Source of the DNA: Nodularia spumigena CCY9414
GTDB lineage: Bacteria; Cyanobacteriota; Cyanobacteriia; Cyanobacteriales; Nostocaceae
DNA length: 59,687 nt
Assembly: GCF_000340565.2 (NCBI RefSeq)
Contig: NZ_CP007203.1
Location: 3,630,378 to 3,690,064, forward strand
Direction of reading: 5' to 3'
The position numbers were made by a program, and so were the translations under genes. Shown piece after piece: positions 39,725-48,652 of the stretch. The notes beneath the pieces were generated by a model, which was not told the DNA's origin, searched no databases, and worked only from the letters and a program-made list of their open reading frames with translations. The number at the start of each line of letters is the position of its first letter. Positions within the stretch are counted from its first letter, which is position 1.

Positions 39725-39954
39725 CCATATAGCGTTTCCTAGCCTACTAGTAAGGAATCCAAATTCCCTTTCCTATCAGAGATGTTTATGTGCAGAATAA
39801 TGGAGCCGAAAGTTCAAATCTTGATTTAAATTAAGCTCAATTCGCTACGCGGAGTGATTTGTCCTTTGTCATTGGTCATTAGTACACCTAGGTAATTAGG
39901 GCGGGCAAGATGCCCTCCCCACATATAATATATTGATGACAACCACAAACTTAT
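39725..39954. other. Intergenic region with GGGCGGGCA hairpin
   Basis: About 230 bp between rodA and the HDAC-like gene. It holds a GTCATTGGTCATTAGT direct repeat (near 39857-39882) and a GGGC/GCCC hairpin (about 39899-39918) near the rodA 3' end. This element is close in sequence to the hairpin after hom. Confidence 0.45.
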
Positions 39955-41280
39955 CTAAAAACTGGAGGAATAATACTTTTTTCGGATACGAAAATTTGCT
40001 ACCGATTCTACTAAGCCTAAAGCAATGAAATTGGTGAGCATGGCTGAACGTCCGTAACTCATCCAAGGTAGGGGAATTCCGGCTACAGGTGCTAAACCAA
40101 CGGTCATACCGACGTTAACAAGTAGCTGAAACACAATCATTGATAAAACACCAATAGCTAATAAGGAACCAAAGTTATCTTTAGCAGTTTGAGCTATACG
40201 TAATAGGCGAAAGCAAATTACGCAGAAGATCAACAACACTAATAAACAACCAACAAAACCAAATTCTTCACCCACTGCGGAGAAAATAAAGTCTGTATGT
40301 TGTTCGGGTACGAAATTTAATTGTGTCATTGGTCCTTTGAACAAACCCCATCCCCAAACTTCACCAGCACCGATAGCAATGCGAGATTGGTGTTGGTGAT
40401 ACCCAACGCCGAGAATGTCGTATCCAGGTTTGAGAAATACAGTCAGGCGGTCTTTTTGATACTCCTTCAATATATGGTTCCAGGCAAAAACTCCTAATTC
40501 ACCACCTAAGAAATTGAGCGCCGATGCACCAATACCATTGAGGACAAAATTACGCCAGGGGAGAGTTATCCAACCCAAAATGCCCATAGCGACTACCCAA
40601 ACCAACCCTAAAAGTCCGAAAGATATTGTATTAAATAAAACTATTGGTTCGGAAAAAGGCCAACTGATACTAAAAAGAATGGCAGAAATGATCGGCGAAA
40701 TCAGCAGAATCAGCCAGCCAGGGTTAGCATTTGCCCAGTACAGCATTCCTAAGACGATGGCACCAAATACCAAGGATGTTGCTAAATCTGGCTGCAAAAA
40801 GATTAATGCCCAAGGAATCGCCGTGATTGCTAAAGCCCGGAACACACTGTTTATACTAGCAGCTGTGCGCTTGTGTAAGACAGCTGCTAAGGTGATAATC
40901 ATCCCAATTTTGGCAAATTCCGAAGGCTGCACGTTGAAGTCGCCAATGGTAATCCATCGCTGCGCCCCTTTGGCGCTAGTGCCAATAATCATCACGGCAA
41001 TGAGGCTGATGTTGGTGAGAGCGTATGTTACCCAATGCCATTTAATGAGATTTTCATACCGGGTACAGGCTAAAAACAAGGCTATGAAAACGCCGATCCC
41101 AGCGATAGTCCAGTGCCAGAACCAGTCAGCAACTGGTTGCGTTAGTTCCGTACTCAGGATCATCAGTCCACCAAACATACTGAGACTAATAACTAGGCAA
41201 AATAGTAGCCAATCTACTTGTTGCCAGGGCTTAAGCCAAGACTTCCAGCGACTTTTGGGGCGCGAACGTTTTAACAACAT
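39955..41280 (-). CDS. rodA: Rod-shape-determining protein RodA (SEDS glycosyltransferase)
   Basis: This SEDS-family peptidoglycan polymerase works with a class B PBP and MreBCD in cell elongation. The 441-aa integral membrane protein has about ten TM helices, the SEDS motif region GVGYHQHQSRIAIGAGEVWG, the extracellular NFVPEQHTDFIFSAVGEEFG, and the C-terminal GIPLPWMSYGRSAM. The order and the GLFKGPMTQLNFVPE stretch point to RodA rather than FtsW. A short cytoplasmic basic N-terminus precedes TM1. It lies 87 bp downstream of mrp on the same strand and could be co-transcribed with it. Confidence 0.95.
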   Translation of the reverse strand: MLLKRSRPKSRWKSWLKPWQQVDWLLFCLVISLSMFGGLMILSTELTQPVADWFWHWTIAGIGVFIALFLACTRYENLIKWHWVTYALTNISLIAVMIIGTSAKGAQRWITIGDFNVQPSEFAKIGMIITLAAVLHKRTAASINSVFRALAITAIPWALIFLQPDLATSLVFGAIVLGMLYWANANPGWLILLISPIISAILFSISWPFSEPIVLFNTISFGLLGLVWVVAMGILGWITLPWRNFVLNGIGASALNFLGGELGVFAWNHILKEYQKDRLTVFLKPGYDILGVGYHQHQSRIAIGAGEVWGWGLFKGPMTQLNFVPEQHTDFIFSAVGEEFGFVGCLLVLLIFCVICFRLLRIAQTAKDNFGSLLAIGVLSMIVFQLLVNVGMTVGLAPVAGIPLPWMSYGRSAMLTNFIALGLVESVANFRIRKKYYSSSF

Positions 41281-41367
41281 TGTGCGATTTTAGACTTTAA
41301 ATTTATGACTACTGTTGATTGGTATTCCTAGGCTATAGCCCAGGAATAAGGCAAAACTAGAAGTTGA

Positions 41368-42438
41368 TTATGTCAGTGCGGCAACTGATATTTTACCTGC
41401 AATATTCAGTGCGATCGCCTTTAATGCTTTTGCCGAAGCAGAATCAGGATCAGCAACAACTATCGGCACACCACTATCACCGCCAATTCTGGTAGAAATC
41501 TCCAGGGGAATGCACCCCAGTAAAGGCACTCCCAACTCAGTTGCGGTTTTGGAACCACCACCAGAACCGAAGATGTCATACTGCTTATCTGGCATATCCG
41601 GGGGAATAAAGTAGCTCATATTTTCGACTATTCCCAAAACCGGGACATTCATTTGCTGGAACATCCGCAAACCTTTACGTGAATCTAACAGTGCCACATT
41701 TTGGGGTGTAGTTACAATTACTGCCCCTGACATTGGTACTGCTTGGGTTAAAGTTAATTGAGCATCGCCTGTTCCTGGTGGCATATCTACAATTAAATAA
41801 TCCAGTTCTCCCCATTCCACTTGATAGAGAAACTGGCGAATTACACCATTGAGCATGGGGCCGCGCCAAATCACGGGCTGATCTCGGTCAATCAAAAAGC
41901 CCATTGAAACCAATTTGACACCGTGATTAAAGGCAGGTTCGAGAATATCACCTTTGTCTGTGGAACGCACCACAATTTCCGCATCAGCTAGCCCCAGCAT
42001 AGTCGGGTCGTTGGGACCGTAAATATCAGCATCCAGTAATCCCACTTTCGCCCCTGTTTGTGCTAAAGCCACAGCGACATTGACCGCTACGGTGCTTTTA
42101 CCAACACCGCCTTTACCACTGGAAACAGCCAAAATATTTTTCACCCCAGTAATGCCAGTCCGGTCAGGCAAACTTTTTTGTTGGGGTGTTTCTGCTGTCA
42201 CATCTACGCTTACCTCTGTAACACCAGGTAGCTTGTTAATAGCTTTTTTACAATCTTCAACAATAAATTCACGTAAGGGACAGGCGGGTGTAGTCAACAC
42301 CAAAGTGAAGCTAACCTTACCAGCGTCAATTTTGACATTGCGAATCATATTCAGTTCCACCAAACTCTTGCGGAGTTCTGGGTCTTCCACTGGTCGCAAA
42401 ACTTCTAGAACTGAGGCGGAATCGAGAACATCGTACAT
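41368..42438 (-). CDS. mrp: Mrp/NBP35 family iron-sulfur cluster carrier ATPase
   Basis: This 356-aa P-loop ATPase binds and delivers 4Fe-4S clusters to apoproteins in the cytosol. An N-terminal DUF59/MIP18 domain (about 1-85) precedes the ATPase, whose deviant Walker A is VSSGKGGVGKST. Other motifs are LLDADIYGPNDPTMLG, the switch region MPPGTGDAQLTL, and a QNVALLDSRKGLRMFQ segment. The usual C-terminal CxxC of NBP35 is not evident, which is normal for DUF59-containing bacterial Mrp. Its start is a clean ATG; rodA follows 87 bp downstream. Confidence 0.95.
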   Translation of the reverse strand: MYDVLDSASVLEVLRPVEDPELRKSLVELNMIRNVKIDAGKVSFTLVLTTPACPLREFIVEDCKKAINKLPGVTEVSVDVTAETPQQKSLPDRTGITGVKNILAVSSGKGGVGKSTVAVNVAVALAQTGAKVGLLDADIYGPNDPTMLGLADAEIVVRSTDKGDILEPAFNHGVKLVSMGFLIDRDQPVIWRGPMLNGVIRQFLYQVEWGELDYLIVDMPPGTGDAQLTLTQAVPMSGAVIVTTPQNVALLDSRKGLRMFQQMNVPVLGIVENMSYFIPPDMPDKQYDIFGSGGGSKTATELGVPLLGCIPLEISTRIGGDSGVPIVVADPDSASAKALKAIALNIAGKISVAALT

Positions 42439-42540
42439 ACTGTTTTCACTGTTACTGCCGTAACAAAATTTAAGAAAATTTTATTATCATCTCCTCAAAT
42501 CTTAACTTTCTTTGGAACGTCATTAGTCATTAGTCAATCA

Positions 42541-42610
42541 ATTTTAGATTTTAGATTTTAGATTTTGGATTAGACTGCAATCTAAAATCGCTTTCTCCAA
42601 AATCTAAAAT
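42541..42610. repeat. STRR (ATTTTAG)n array folded as an inverted repeat
   Basis: About four copies of ATTTTAG (42541-42570) are followed by an inverted copy: ATTTTAGATTTTGGA (42555-42569) and TCCAAAATCTAAAAT (42596-42610) are perfect 15-bp inverted repeats. The flank carries GTCATTAGTCATTAGTCA upstream and GGACCACTCCCCACTCC (STRR-like) downstream. Confidence 0.88.
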
Positions 42611-42777
42611 TCTTTACGGACTACTCCCCACGGACCACTCCCCACTCCTGTTAAGTCAACTACCTTCAGCCACATTTCATCTACACAAGCATAACTAATT
42701 TCTCGATAAGTTCTGACCAGAGAAGCGCAAAACCGACGATGTTTGCGGTAAATGAATTTGGATAACCAACTTCGCAT
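42604..42777 (-). CDS. Small hypothetical protein (57 aa) ending in repeat sequence
   Basis: An ATG at 42777 opens a 57-codon frame, preceded by GAGGAGGA, a strong ribosome site, 8 nt upstream. The N-terminal 43 residues (MRSWLSKFIYRKHRRFCASL onward, through REISYACVDEMWLK) have protein-like composition: basic, with aromatic residues and two Cys. The last 14 residues (VGSGPWGVVRKEF region) come from the adjacent heptamer repeat, so the original stop may have been lost. No family is recognised. Confidence 0.5.
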   Translation of the reverse strand: MRSWLSKFIYRKHRRFCASLVRTYREISYACVDEMWLKVVDLTGVGSGPWGVVRKEF

Positions 42778-43109
42778 TTGCCTAATCCTCCTCGCTATGC
42801 ACTTGCTGATAACTCTGGTATGGTAAGTAACACTGGCTCACAGTACCTCATAGACTAATTAACCAAAGTCTGATATCGATACCAAAATGTTTATATCAAG
42901 AAGTACAAATAAAACTTGGTCAATATACAAGCCTATACGCATTTGAGGGAAAATAACTCTAGTCATGCCCATCAATCTTGTAAATCCTGACAAGTAAGAA
43001 AAAAGCAGATTAGGCAAATTACGCCTGATAATTGGCTCGTATTACCCACAAATGTTTAAATTAAAGACTTTGTGGCTTTTTGAAAATTGTAATTTAGGTT
43101 CGGGAATCT
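42778..43109. other. Upstream region of hemF
   Basis: About 330 bp between the small ORF and hemF, diverging on both sides. It presumably holds the promoters of both. It is A+T-rich with no clear ORF or repeat. Confidence 0.4.
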
Positions 43110-44153
43110 ATGTTGACTAACTCGCAAACGCCAACTGTAGAAACAACACCATCCCAGTTTTTACCTGGAACTGACTCTCAGGCTAGAGTCAGTCAGTTTA
43201 TGAAACAGCTACAAGATGAAATTACCCAAAAACTGGCAGAACTGGATGGTGTAGGTAAGTTTCACGAAGATAGTTGGGAACGTCCGGAAGGAGGTGGCGG
43301 GCGATCGCGTGTGCTGCGTGATGGGGCAGTATTTGAACAAGCTGGGGTAAATTTTTCGGAAGTTTGGGGTTCTCAGTTACCTCCCTCAATTTTAGCCCAA
43401 CGTCCAGAAGCCGCAGGGCATGGGTTTTATGCTACGGGTACTTCTCTGGTGTTACACCCACGCAATCCTTACGTCCCTACAGTTCACTTGAATTATCGCT
43501 ATTTTGAAGCGGGGCCAGTCTGGTGGTTTGGTGGTGGTGCTGATTTGACACCTTATTACCCCTTTGCTGAGGATGCAGCGCATTTTCACAACACACTCAA
43601 GCAGGCTTGCGACCAACATCACCCAGAGTATTACCCAGTGTTTAAGCGCTGGTGTGATGAATATTTCTACCTGAAGCATCGGGACGAAAATCGAGGTGTT
43701 GGTGGTCTATTTTTGGATTACCAAGATGGCCAGGGTTTGTTATATCGCGGTCCAGACCCCAAGGGACAGGCGGCGATTTATAGTAACGAAGTGGGCGCAC
43801 CAGCACCCCGCAGTTGGGAAGATTTATTTGCTTTGGTGCAAGATTGTGGTAGAGCATTTTTGCCTGCATATACGCCGATTGTGGAACGGCGACAGGGGAC
43901 CGAATATGGCGATCGCGAACGGAATTTCCAACTTTATCGTCGCGGCCGGTATGTAGAATTTAACTTGGTTTACGACCGAGGCACGATTTTTGGACTCCAA
44001 ACCAACGGACGGACAGAATCTATTTTGATGTCTTTACCCCCCTTGGTGCGTTGGGAATACGGTTATCAGCCAGAACCCAATACTCCAGAAGCCGAGTTGT
44101 ATGAAACCTTCCTCAAACCTCAAGATTGGGTAAATTGGACACCCAGTGCTTAA
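43110..44153 (+). CDS. hemF: Oxygen-dependent coproporphyrinogen-III oxidase
   Basis: This enzyme oxidatively decarboxylates coproporphyrinogen III to protoporphyrinogen IX, on the path to heme, chlorophyll and (via heme) phycobilins. The 347-aa protein has the HemF signatures [22 protein letters not shown] followed by [24 protein letters not shown] and [34 protein letters not shown]. It starts with ATG near position 43110, with a non-conserved N-terminal extension of about 20 residues. It is a single gene. Confidence 0.97.
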   Translation: MLTNSQTPTVETTPSQFLPGTDSQARVSQFMKQLQDEITQKLAELDGVGKFHEDSWERPEGGGGRSRVLRDGAVFEQAGVNFSEVWGSQLPPSILAQRPEAAGHGFYATGTSLVLHPRNPYVPTVHLNYRYFEAGPVWWFGGGADLTPYYPFAEDAAHFHNTLKQACDQHHPEYYPVFKRWCDEYFYLKHRDENRGVGGLFLDYQDGQGLLYRGPDPKGQAAIYSNEVGAPAPRSWEDLFALVQDCGRAFLPAYTPIVERRQGTEYGDRERNFQLYRRGRYVEFNLVYDRGTIFGLQTNGRTESILMSLPPLVRWEYGYQPEPNTPEAELYETFLKPQDWVNWTPSA

Positions 44154-44484
44154 AAGGTACTCATCTGTGTTCTGGTGAGTTAAACTGCTAAATGTCACCG
44201 TATTGACATCACGGGGACGTAAAGCCAAAGCTCAGGAAATGTCCGATGCGATGATCGCAGGAGTCACTGAGAAGACTACACTCTATTGCGTGCAACCAGT
44301 GTAGTATACGTCATCTGTAACTTGTTAATTCAAGTATCAGTAAGGGATAATTTTGTGGCTGGTGAGTCAATTAACTTACTTCACGGGAAATTTTTATCGT
44401 GATGTGAAAGTAAAAATTCTCAAAACAAATTTTTTGGCTCACCAATCCCAAACTAAATTTAGACTATTGCCACGGGGAGGCTTA

Positions 44485-44853
44485 GTGATTCAAATAGAAC
44501 AAACAACTTATACAACCCAAGACGACGATACCGTGATTGTCTTAACACCAGCAGGACGCTTAGACATCACCACGGCTTGGCAATTTCGCCTGAAGTTACA
44601 GGAATGTATTTCCAAACTCAGTCACCATGTGGTAGTGAATCTCGGTCAGGTAAATTTTATTGATAGTTCTGGTCTCACGTCTTTGGTGGCGGGGATGCGT
44701 GATGCTGATAAAGTCAAGGGCAGTTTCCGCATCTGTAATGTACATTCCGAAGCAAAACTTGTGTTTGAAGTAACAATGATGGATACAGTATTTGAAATCT
44801 TTGAAACCCAAGAGGAAGCTTTAGAAGGCGTACCTCGGAGTATTGCTAGTTAA
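44485..44853 (+). CDS. STAS domain protein (anti-sigma factor antagonist-like)
   Basis: The protein has the SpoIIAA/RsbV STAS fold: VIVLTPAGRLDITTAWQFR, VVNLGQVNFIDSSGLTSLVAGM with the phosphorylatable Ser in DSSG, and an acidic C-terminal helix. Such proteins bind or are phosphorylated by anti-sigma kinases (RsbW-type). No kinase or phosphatase gene is adjacent, so the partner is elsewhere. The GTG at 44485 (after GGGGAGG at 44474-44480, 122 aa) gives a normal STAS length. An in-frame GTG at 44353 would add 44 residues with no domain and has an AAGGGA ribosome site, so the longer 166-aa form cannot be excluded. Confidence 0.85.
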   Translation: MIQIEQTTYTTQDDDTVIVLTPAGRLDITTAWQFRLKLQECISKLSHHVVVNLGQVNFIDSSGLTSLVAGMRDADKVKGSFRICNVHSEAKLVFEVTMMDTVFEIFETQEEALEGVPRSIAS

Positions 44854-44874
44854 AACAATGCTGCGTGTACAGTG

Positions 44875-45471
44875 TCAATACTGTTCTCGCTTGGTGTAAC
44901 GATAAGGCCCTAAAATTGCTCCCCAGGTTGCTTTTCCAGTATCGGAGTCAATTCCTTTATCGTAGCTGTTAAATTCTGCTGCTGTGGCTTCAAATCCTAA
45001 AGCAACTTGGACAATCTGGTTCAGATAAGTAAAGCAGCAACGAGTATTTGGCGGTTGAGTAGCAGTAAATTTAGAGCTATTTGCAGCTATTGTTTGTTGG
45101 GTAACTGTGAGGATGCAGCCTGGTAGTAAATCTAGTTGATCCACCGTCAATCTTTTGAGCAAAGCCGGATTACGACCTGCACCACGTAAAGCACTGGGAT
45201 CTTTGAGCATATAGTATTGTAGCTGCAAGGGTGCATCAGCGCCGCCCCCCGACATCAACCGCATAATTCGCTGGCGATAAGGTTGGTCTAAGTTGACAAT
45301 GTTAGCTTGCTCGGCAAACAAGGTGATACTGTCTTCTGTAAATAGATCAACTGGTCTGTGCCAAAGATGTAGATGCACAAACCAAGCTGAATCTGCTAGA
45401 GCTTGTTCTCGATTATCGAATTTACCAGCTAGGTACTCACCTAAAGCAATTAAATTTGGCGAAAAACTCAT
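44875..45471 (-). CDS. CpcT/CpeT family phycobilin lyase
   Basis: CpcT/CpeT enzymes attach phycobilins to phycobiliprotein beta subunits (Cys-153-type sites) or chaperone the bilin. From ATG at 45471 the protein is 198 aa, close to the family norm. The motif order fits: LIALGEYLAGKFDNREQALA, HLHLWHRPV, FAEQANIVNLDQPYRQRI, LDLLPGCILTVTQQ, and the C-terminal ATWGAILGPYRYTKR. A TTG at 45504 could extend it by 11 residues. It is divergent from thf1 and lies next to photosynthesis genes. Which cysteine and bilin it serves is not clear from sequence, so no symbol is given. Confidence 0.88.
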   Translation of the reverse strand: MSFSPNLIALGEYLAGKFDNREQALADSAWFVHLHLWHRPVDLFTEDSITLFAEQANIVNLDQPYRQRIMRLMSGGGADAPLQLQYYMLKDPSALRGAGRNPALLKRLTVDQLDLLPGCILTVTQQTIAANSSKFTATQPPNTRCCFTYLNQIVQVALGFEATAAEFNSYDKGIDSDTGKATWGAILGPYRYTKREQY

Positions 45472-45564
45472 AAATGACACTGATCGGAAACCTGAACTTG
45501 GCAAAGTAACCTTTAAGCGACAAAATATAATAACGTCGCCCTTAACATTCTTAACATTTTATTT

Positions 45565-46266
45565 GTGAATAACGTCCGTACTGTCTCAGATACAAAGCGA
45601 GCTTTTTACTCCCTTCACACCCGGCCAATTAACACAATTTATCGTCGGGTGGTAGAAGAGTTGATGGTAGAAATGCATCTACTATCAGTCAATAGCGGTT
45701 TTTCCTACAATCCAATTTATGCCTTGGGTGTCGTTACAAGCTTTGACCGCTTTATGCAAGGCTACCTACCAGAACAGGATCAGGAATCGATTTTCCAAGC
45801 CTTATGTCAGGCTGTAGAGCAAGAACCGCAACGCTACCGAGAGGATGCTAAACGGCTGCAAGCTTTAGCGAAAGACCTCCCAGTCAATGATTTAATTGCG
45901 TGGTTAAGCCAAACCACTCATTTAGATCGAGACCCTGACTTGCAAGCACAACTGCAAGCGATCGCGCACAATTCTGAGTTTAAATACAGCCGCTTATTTG
46001 CAGTTGGTTTATTCACCTTGTTAGAACAGTCCGATCCGGAATTAGTCAAGGATGAAAAGCAACGCACTGAGGCCTTAAAAACCATTGCTGCTGGCTTACA
46101 CCTATCTGATGAAAAACTCAACAAGGATTTGGAGCTATACAGTTCCAATCTGGAAAAGATGGCTCAAGCGCTCGTAGTTATGGCCGATATGCTCTCTGCT
46201 GATCGCAAAAAGCGCGAACAGCGTCAACAACAAACAACTACCCCAGTTGTTCCCCCATCTGAATAA
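45565..46266 (+). CDS. thf1: Photosystem II biogenesis protein Psb29/Thf1
   Basis: Thf1 (Psp29) is needed for normal PSII repair and for stability of FtsH protease complexes. The 233-aa protein matches the family from the N-terminus (NNVRTVSDTKRAFYSLHTRP, INTIYRRVVEELMVEMHLL) through FSYNPIYALGVVTSFDRFMQGY, SEFKYSRLFAVGLFTLLE and the helical C-terminus, with a disordered Gln/Pro tail. The start is GTG in the published-like frame. It stands alone, divergent from the CpcT-like gene; a shared promoter region of about 60-90 bp lies between them. Confidence 0.95.
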   Translation: MNNVRTVSDTKRAFYSLHTRPINTIYRRVVEELMVEMHLLSVNSGFSYNPIYALGVVTSFDRFMQGYLPEQDQESIFQALCQAVEQEPQRYREDAKRLQALAKDLPVNDLIAWLSQTTHLDRDPDLQAQLQAIAHNSEFKYSRLFAVGLFTLLEQSDPELVKDEKQRTEALKTIAAGLHLSDEKLNKDLELYSSNLEKMAQALVVMADMLSADRKKREQRQQQTTTPVVPPSE

Positions 46267-46391
46267 TTCTTAATTGATAACTCGTAATTCGTAATTGTTA
46301 TCGACGGAAAAAAGTTGATTTTTTCCATAAATAGATTGAGGACTTGTAACCTGAATTAATTACGAATTACGAACTACAAATTAGTAATTAT

Positions 46392-46754
46392 TTACACGCC
46401 TAACAATTTGTAGATGAGGCTGTTGACGATAGTCAGGGCAAAAGCCCCCAGTACAGCACTCCAGATGCCAAAACGTAAGCGAAACCCCTCGACTAACCAA
46501 GCGGCGATACTAAAACACACAACGGCAATCATAAATGTGAAAATGCCGGATAACAAGTCAAAGGTAAGTAAGTTTGGTACTGTAAATATGAGGCTTAAAA
46601 TGGGTCTTACTACTGCTGTGACAATACCGAGAACTGCCGCCGACAAAAAGGCTTTTCGGGGAGAGTCAACTTCCACTCCCAAGGGCAGCTTACTAATAAT
46701 CAACAAGCTGATAGATGTTACTACCCAAACAATTAAAAGCGTCACAATATTCAT
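46392..46754 (-). CDS. Phage holin family 4 membrane protein (YvlD-like)
   Basis: The 120-aa protein has four predicted TM helices and fits the phage_holin_4_2 family: LLIVWVVTSISLLIISKLP, LGIVTAVVRPILSLI, LTFDLLSGIFTFMIAVVCF and AVLGAFALTIVNSLIYKLL. Despite the family name, chromosomal members in cyanobacteria and firmicutes are not linked to phage lysis. No phage gene is nearby, so it is likely a membrane protein of unknown function. It is a single gene. Confidence 0.88.
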   Translation of the reverse strand: MNIVTLLIVWVVTSISLLIISKLPLGVEVDSPRKAFLSAAVLGIVTAVVRPILSLIFTVPNLLTFDLLSGIFTFMIAVVCFSIAAWLVEGFRLRFGIWSAVLGAFALTIVNSLIYKLLGV

Positions 46755-46905
46755 GCCACAACCCTTGAAAAGCGAACGGTGATTGGCGCTAAATTACTAA
46801 GTCTGACGAGCAAGAAATTTTTGAAGCTTAACCAATTATTTATAAATTAACAGCTATTTTTAGCTAAACAATATTTATTCCGTATATCTTTAGGTTTAGC
46901 TGAAA

Positions 46906-46950
46906 TCAGTTATCAGTTATCAGTTATCAGTTATCAGTTATCAGTTATCA
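46906..46950. repeat. STRR heptamer array (TCAGTTA)n
   Basis: Six tandem copies of TCAGTTA plus a partial one, between the holin-fold and exbD genes. It is AT-rich and carries no ORF. Confidence 0.93.
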
Positions 46951-46961
46951 TTAGAAGACAA

Positions 46962-46990
46962 AACAAGGGGAATTTTTATCTCCCCTTGTT
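46962..46990 (-). terminator. Intrinsic terminator after exbD
   Basis: On the minus strand a perfect 10-bp stem (AACAAGGGGA with TCCCCTTGTT, 46981-46990 with 46962-46971) is followed by TTGTCTTC, directly past the exbD stop. It is a good candidate transcription end for the exbB-exbD unit. Confidence 0.7.
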
Positions 46991-46998
46991 CATCCATA

Positions 46999-47589
46999 TC
47001 ACCTTGAAGGGGCAGGAGTTGTTTCAGGTGCTACAGGCACTTGAGGTGCTGCTTCGTTGGGCAGAACTGGAGACACCATATCGGGATTAACTCCCGGAAC
47101 TGGTGCTGGTAATCCTCCTGGACTCATGGGAAAATTAGGTGGATTAAATGAGTTATTAGGTAGTTGAGTTGGGCCTGGTATAATTCCCAAAGACACGCGA
47201 TCGCCACCCACTTGCCGCATCAAGTCTAATATTTCCACCACATCATTATAGGTTGCTGTTCGTGATGCATTGAGTACCAAAGTGCCACTGGGGTTGGCTT
47301 GGAGATATTGGCTTAAGTTTTGTGCTAACTGATCTCGTTGTACAGGCTGTTTTTCTATGTAAAGATTACCTACAGCATCAATAGTGACAATTTGAGTGGC
47401 ACTCTGTGAAGTGACACCACCAGCCAATGTACTTGTAGCAGCTTTGGGCAAATCAATATTAATTGCCTGTTGTCGAGTAAATTGTAAAGCTGCCAACAAA
47501 AAGAACGTCAGGATACAAAAAACGACATCAATTAAGGGGAGAATTTGAATTTGTGTTTCTTCAATGGGAGTATGCAAATTAACTTTCAT
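46999..47589 (-). CDS. exbD: ExbD/TolR-type biopolymer transport protein
   Basis: This is the inner-membrane partner of ExbB in a proton-driven motor that energises outer-membrane transport. The 196-aa protein has a short cytoplasmic N-terminus, one TM helix (about 18-38, IDVVFCILTFFLLAALQF with the proton-relevant Asp), and a periplasmic domain. The final 55 residues are very Pro-rich (GPTQLPNNSFNPPNFPMSPG and on), an extension not present in E. coli ExbD. It lies 40 bp after exbB, with a terminator after it. No tonB lies nearby. Confidence 0.92.
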   Translation of the reverse strand: MKVNLHTPIEETQIQILPLIDVVFCILTFFLLAALQFTRQQAINIDLPKAATSTLAGGVTSQSATQIVTIDAVGNLYIEKQPVQRDQLAQNLSQYLQANPSGTLVLNASRTATYNDVVEILDLMRQVGGDRVSLGIIPGPTQLPNNSFNPPNFPMSPGGLPAPVPGVNPDMVSPVLPNEAAPQVPVAPETTPAPSR

Positions 47590-47629
47590 CGTTTCACCAT
47601 TACGCCTGCTTCGGGTGTGGAATGCTTAA

Positions 47630-48397
47630 CTATTGCTCAGGATCTACAGATTCTAATGAATCAGGTGTATTTGGGGGTTCGGGAGGTTTAGGAAAGGGTT
47701 TTTTCTCTCGCTTGCGGGGAGGAGTCACACTTTCTGGTATAGATTCCTCCACGATGACTGAGGCAATTTTGTCATAGTCAGGCGGAGACTGACGATATAA
47801 CAACTCCATCTCATTTCCCGCCTTGCGAAAAATTTTCACTTGGTCAACGACAAAACTTTGAAATAGGCGATAAAATACCAAACTGATAATCGCAACGATC
47901 AACCCAGTAGCGGTACTGATTAAAGATTCACCAATACCAGTAGTCACACCAGCTGTAGATTCAGTTCCCAAATCGCCAATGCGAATTGAGCGCAAAGATT
48001 GGATTAAACCCAAAACCGTACCCAGCAATCCCAACAGAGGTGAGAGGGCGATAACGGCTTCTAAAAGTTTTTCCCCCCGGCGCATTCCCGCTAATTCATC
48101 TTCGGCGGTGGACTCCAGTGCGAGTCGAAAGGTTTCGGGATCACGTTTCGGGTAGCTTAACGGGGCATAGAGAAACCTTCCAATCGGCTGATGGCGCGCC
48201 TTTCTGGCAATATCCGCCGCGATTTCCCAACTATCTTGGGCTGCATTCAGGACACGTTCCACTATTTCCTTTTCTTGAGTCATGATTCGTAACCAGAACC
48301 ACAGACGCTCGAAAATCACGCTGATAGACAGAACGGACAACACAAACAAGGGCCACATCGCTGGGCCGCCCTTTTCAAACAAATCTAAAATATCCAC
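47630..48397 (-). CDS. exbB: MotA/TolQ/ExbB proton channel family protein
   Basis: This forms the proton channel of the ExbBD-type motor. The 255-aa protein has three TM helices (near 15-35, 110-140 and 150-180), with the conserved [22 protein letters not shown] and [21 protein letters not shown] segments that line the channel. The C-terminal cytoplasmic tail (about 215-255) is charged and Pro-rich. It is the first gene of a two-gene unit with exbD 40 bp downstream. Cargo, such as iron-siderophore import, cannot be assigned from this window. Confidence 0.93.
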   Translation of the reverse strand: MDILDLFEKGGPAMWPLFVLSVLSISVIFERLWFWLRIMTQEKEIVERVLNAAQDSWEIAADIARKARHQPIGRFLYAPLSYPKRDPETFRLALESTAEDELAGMRRGEKLLEAVIALSPLLGLLGTVLGLIQSLRSIRIGDLGTESTAGVTTGIGESLISTATGLIVAIISLVFYRLFQSFVVDQVKIFRKAGNEMELLYRQSPPDYDKIASVIVEESIPESVTPPRKREKKPFPKPPEPPNTPDSLESVDPEQ

Positions 48398-48652
48398 TGG
48401 TTAGGTTTCCTCCCTCCATTTCTACAGCAACAATCCCTAAGCATTTTAATTCTCAAGATTAATGTATAATTACCATATTCCTGTACAAAATCGTCGAGCA
48501 GATATTTGGTATTTGACGACGGAGAATTATGTGGATGCGGTTTCTGTTGAATAAGAGTTTTAACGCAAAGGTACGCGGAGGTTAGCGCAGAGGTACGCAA
48601 AGAAGAATCTTGCTCTGCGCTCCTTTGCGTTTACCTTTGCGCTCCTTTGCGT

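Noticed and set aside
40514-41293. 259-aa plus-strand ORF
   Set aside because: It lies wholly opposite rodA, whose TM pattern and SEDS motifs are clear.
46392-46754. Holin-fold gene as a sign of prophage
   Set aside because: No other phage gene is present; chromosomal members of this family are widespread outside phages.
46906-46950. Possible CRISPR or attachment site
   Set aside because: A simple heptamer tandem repeat with no spacers and no integrase nearby.
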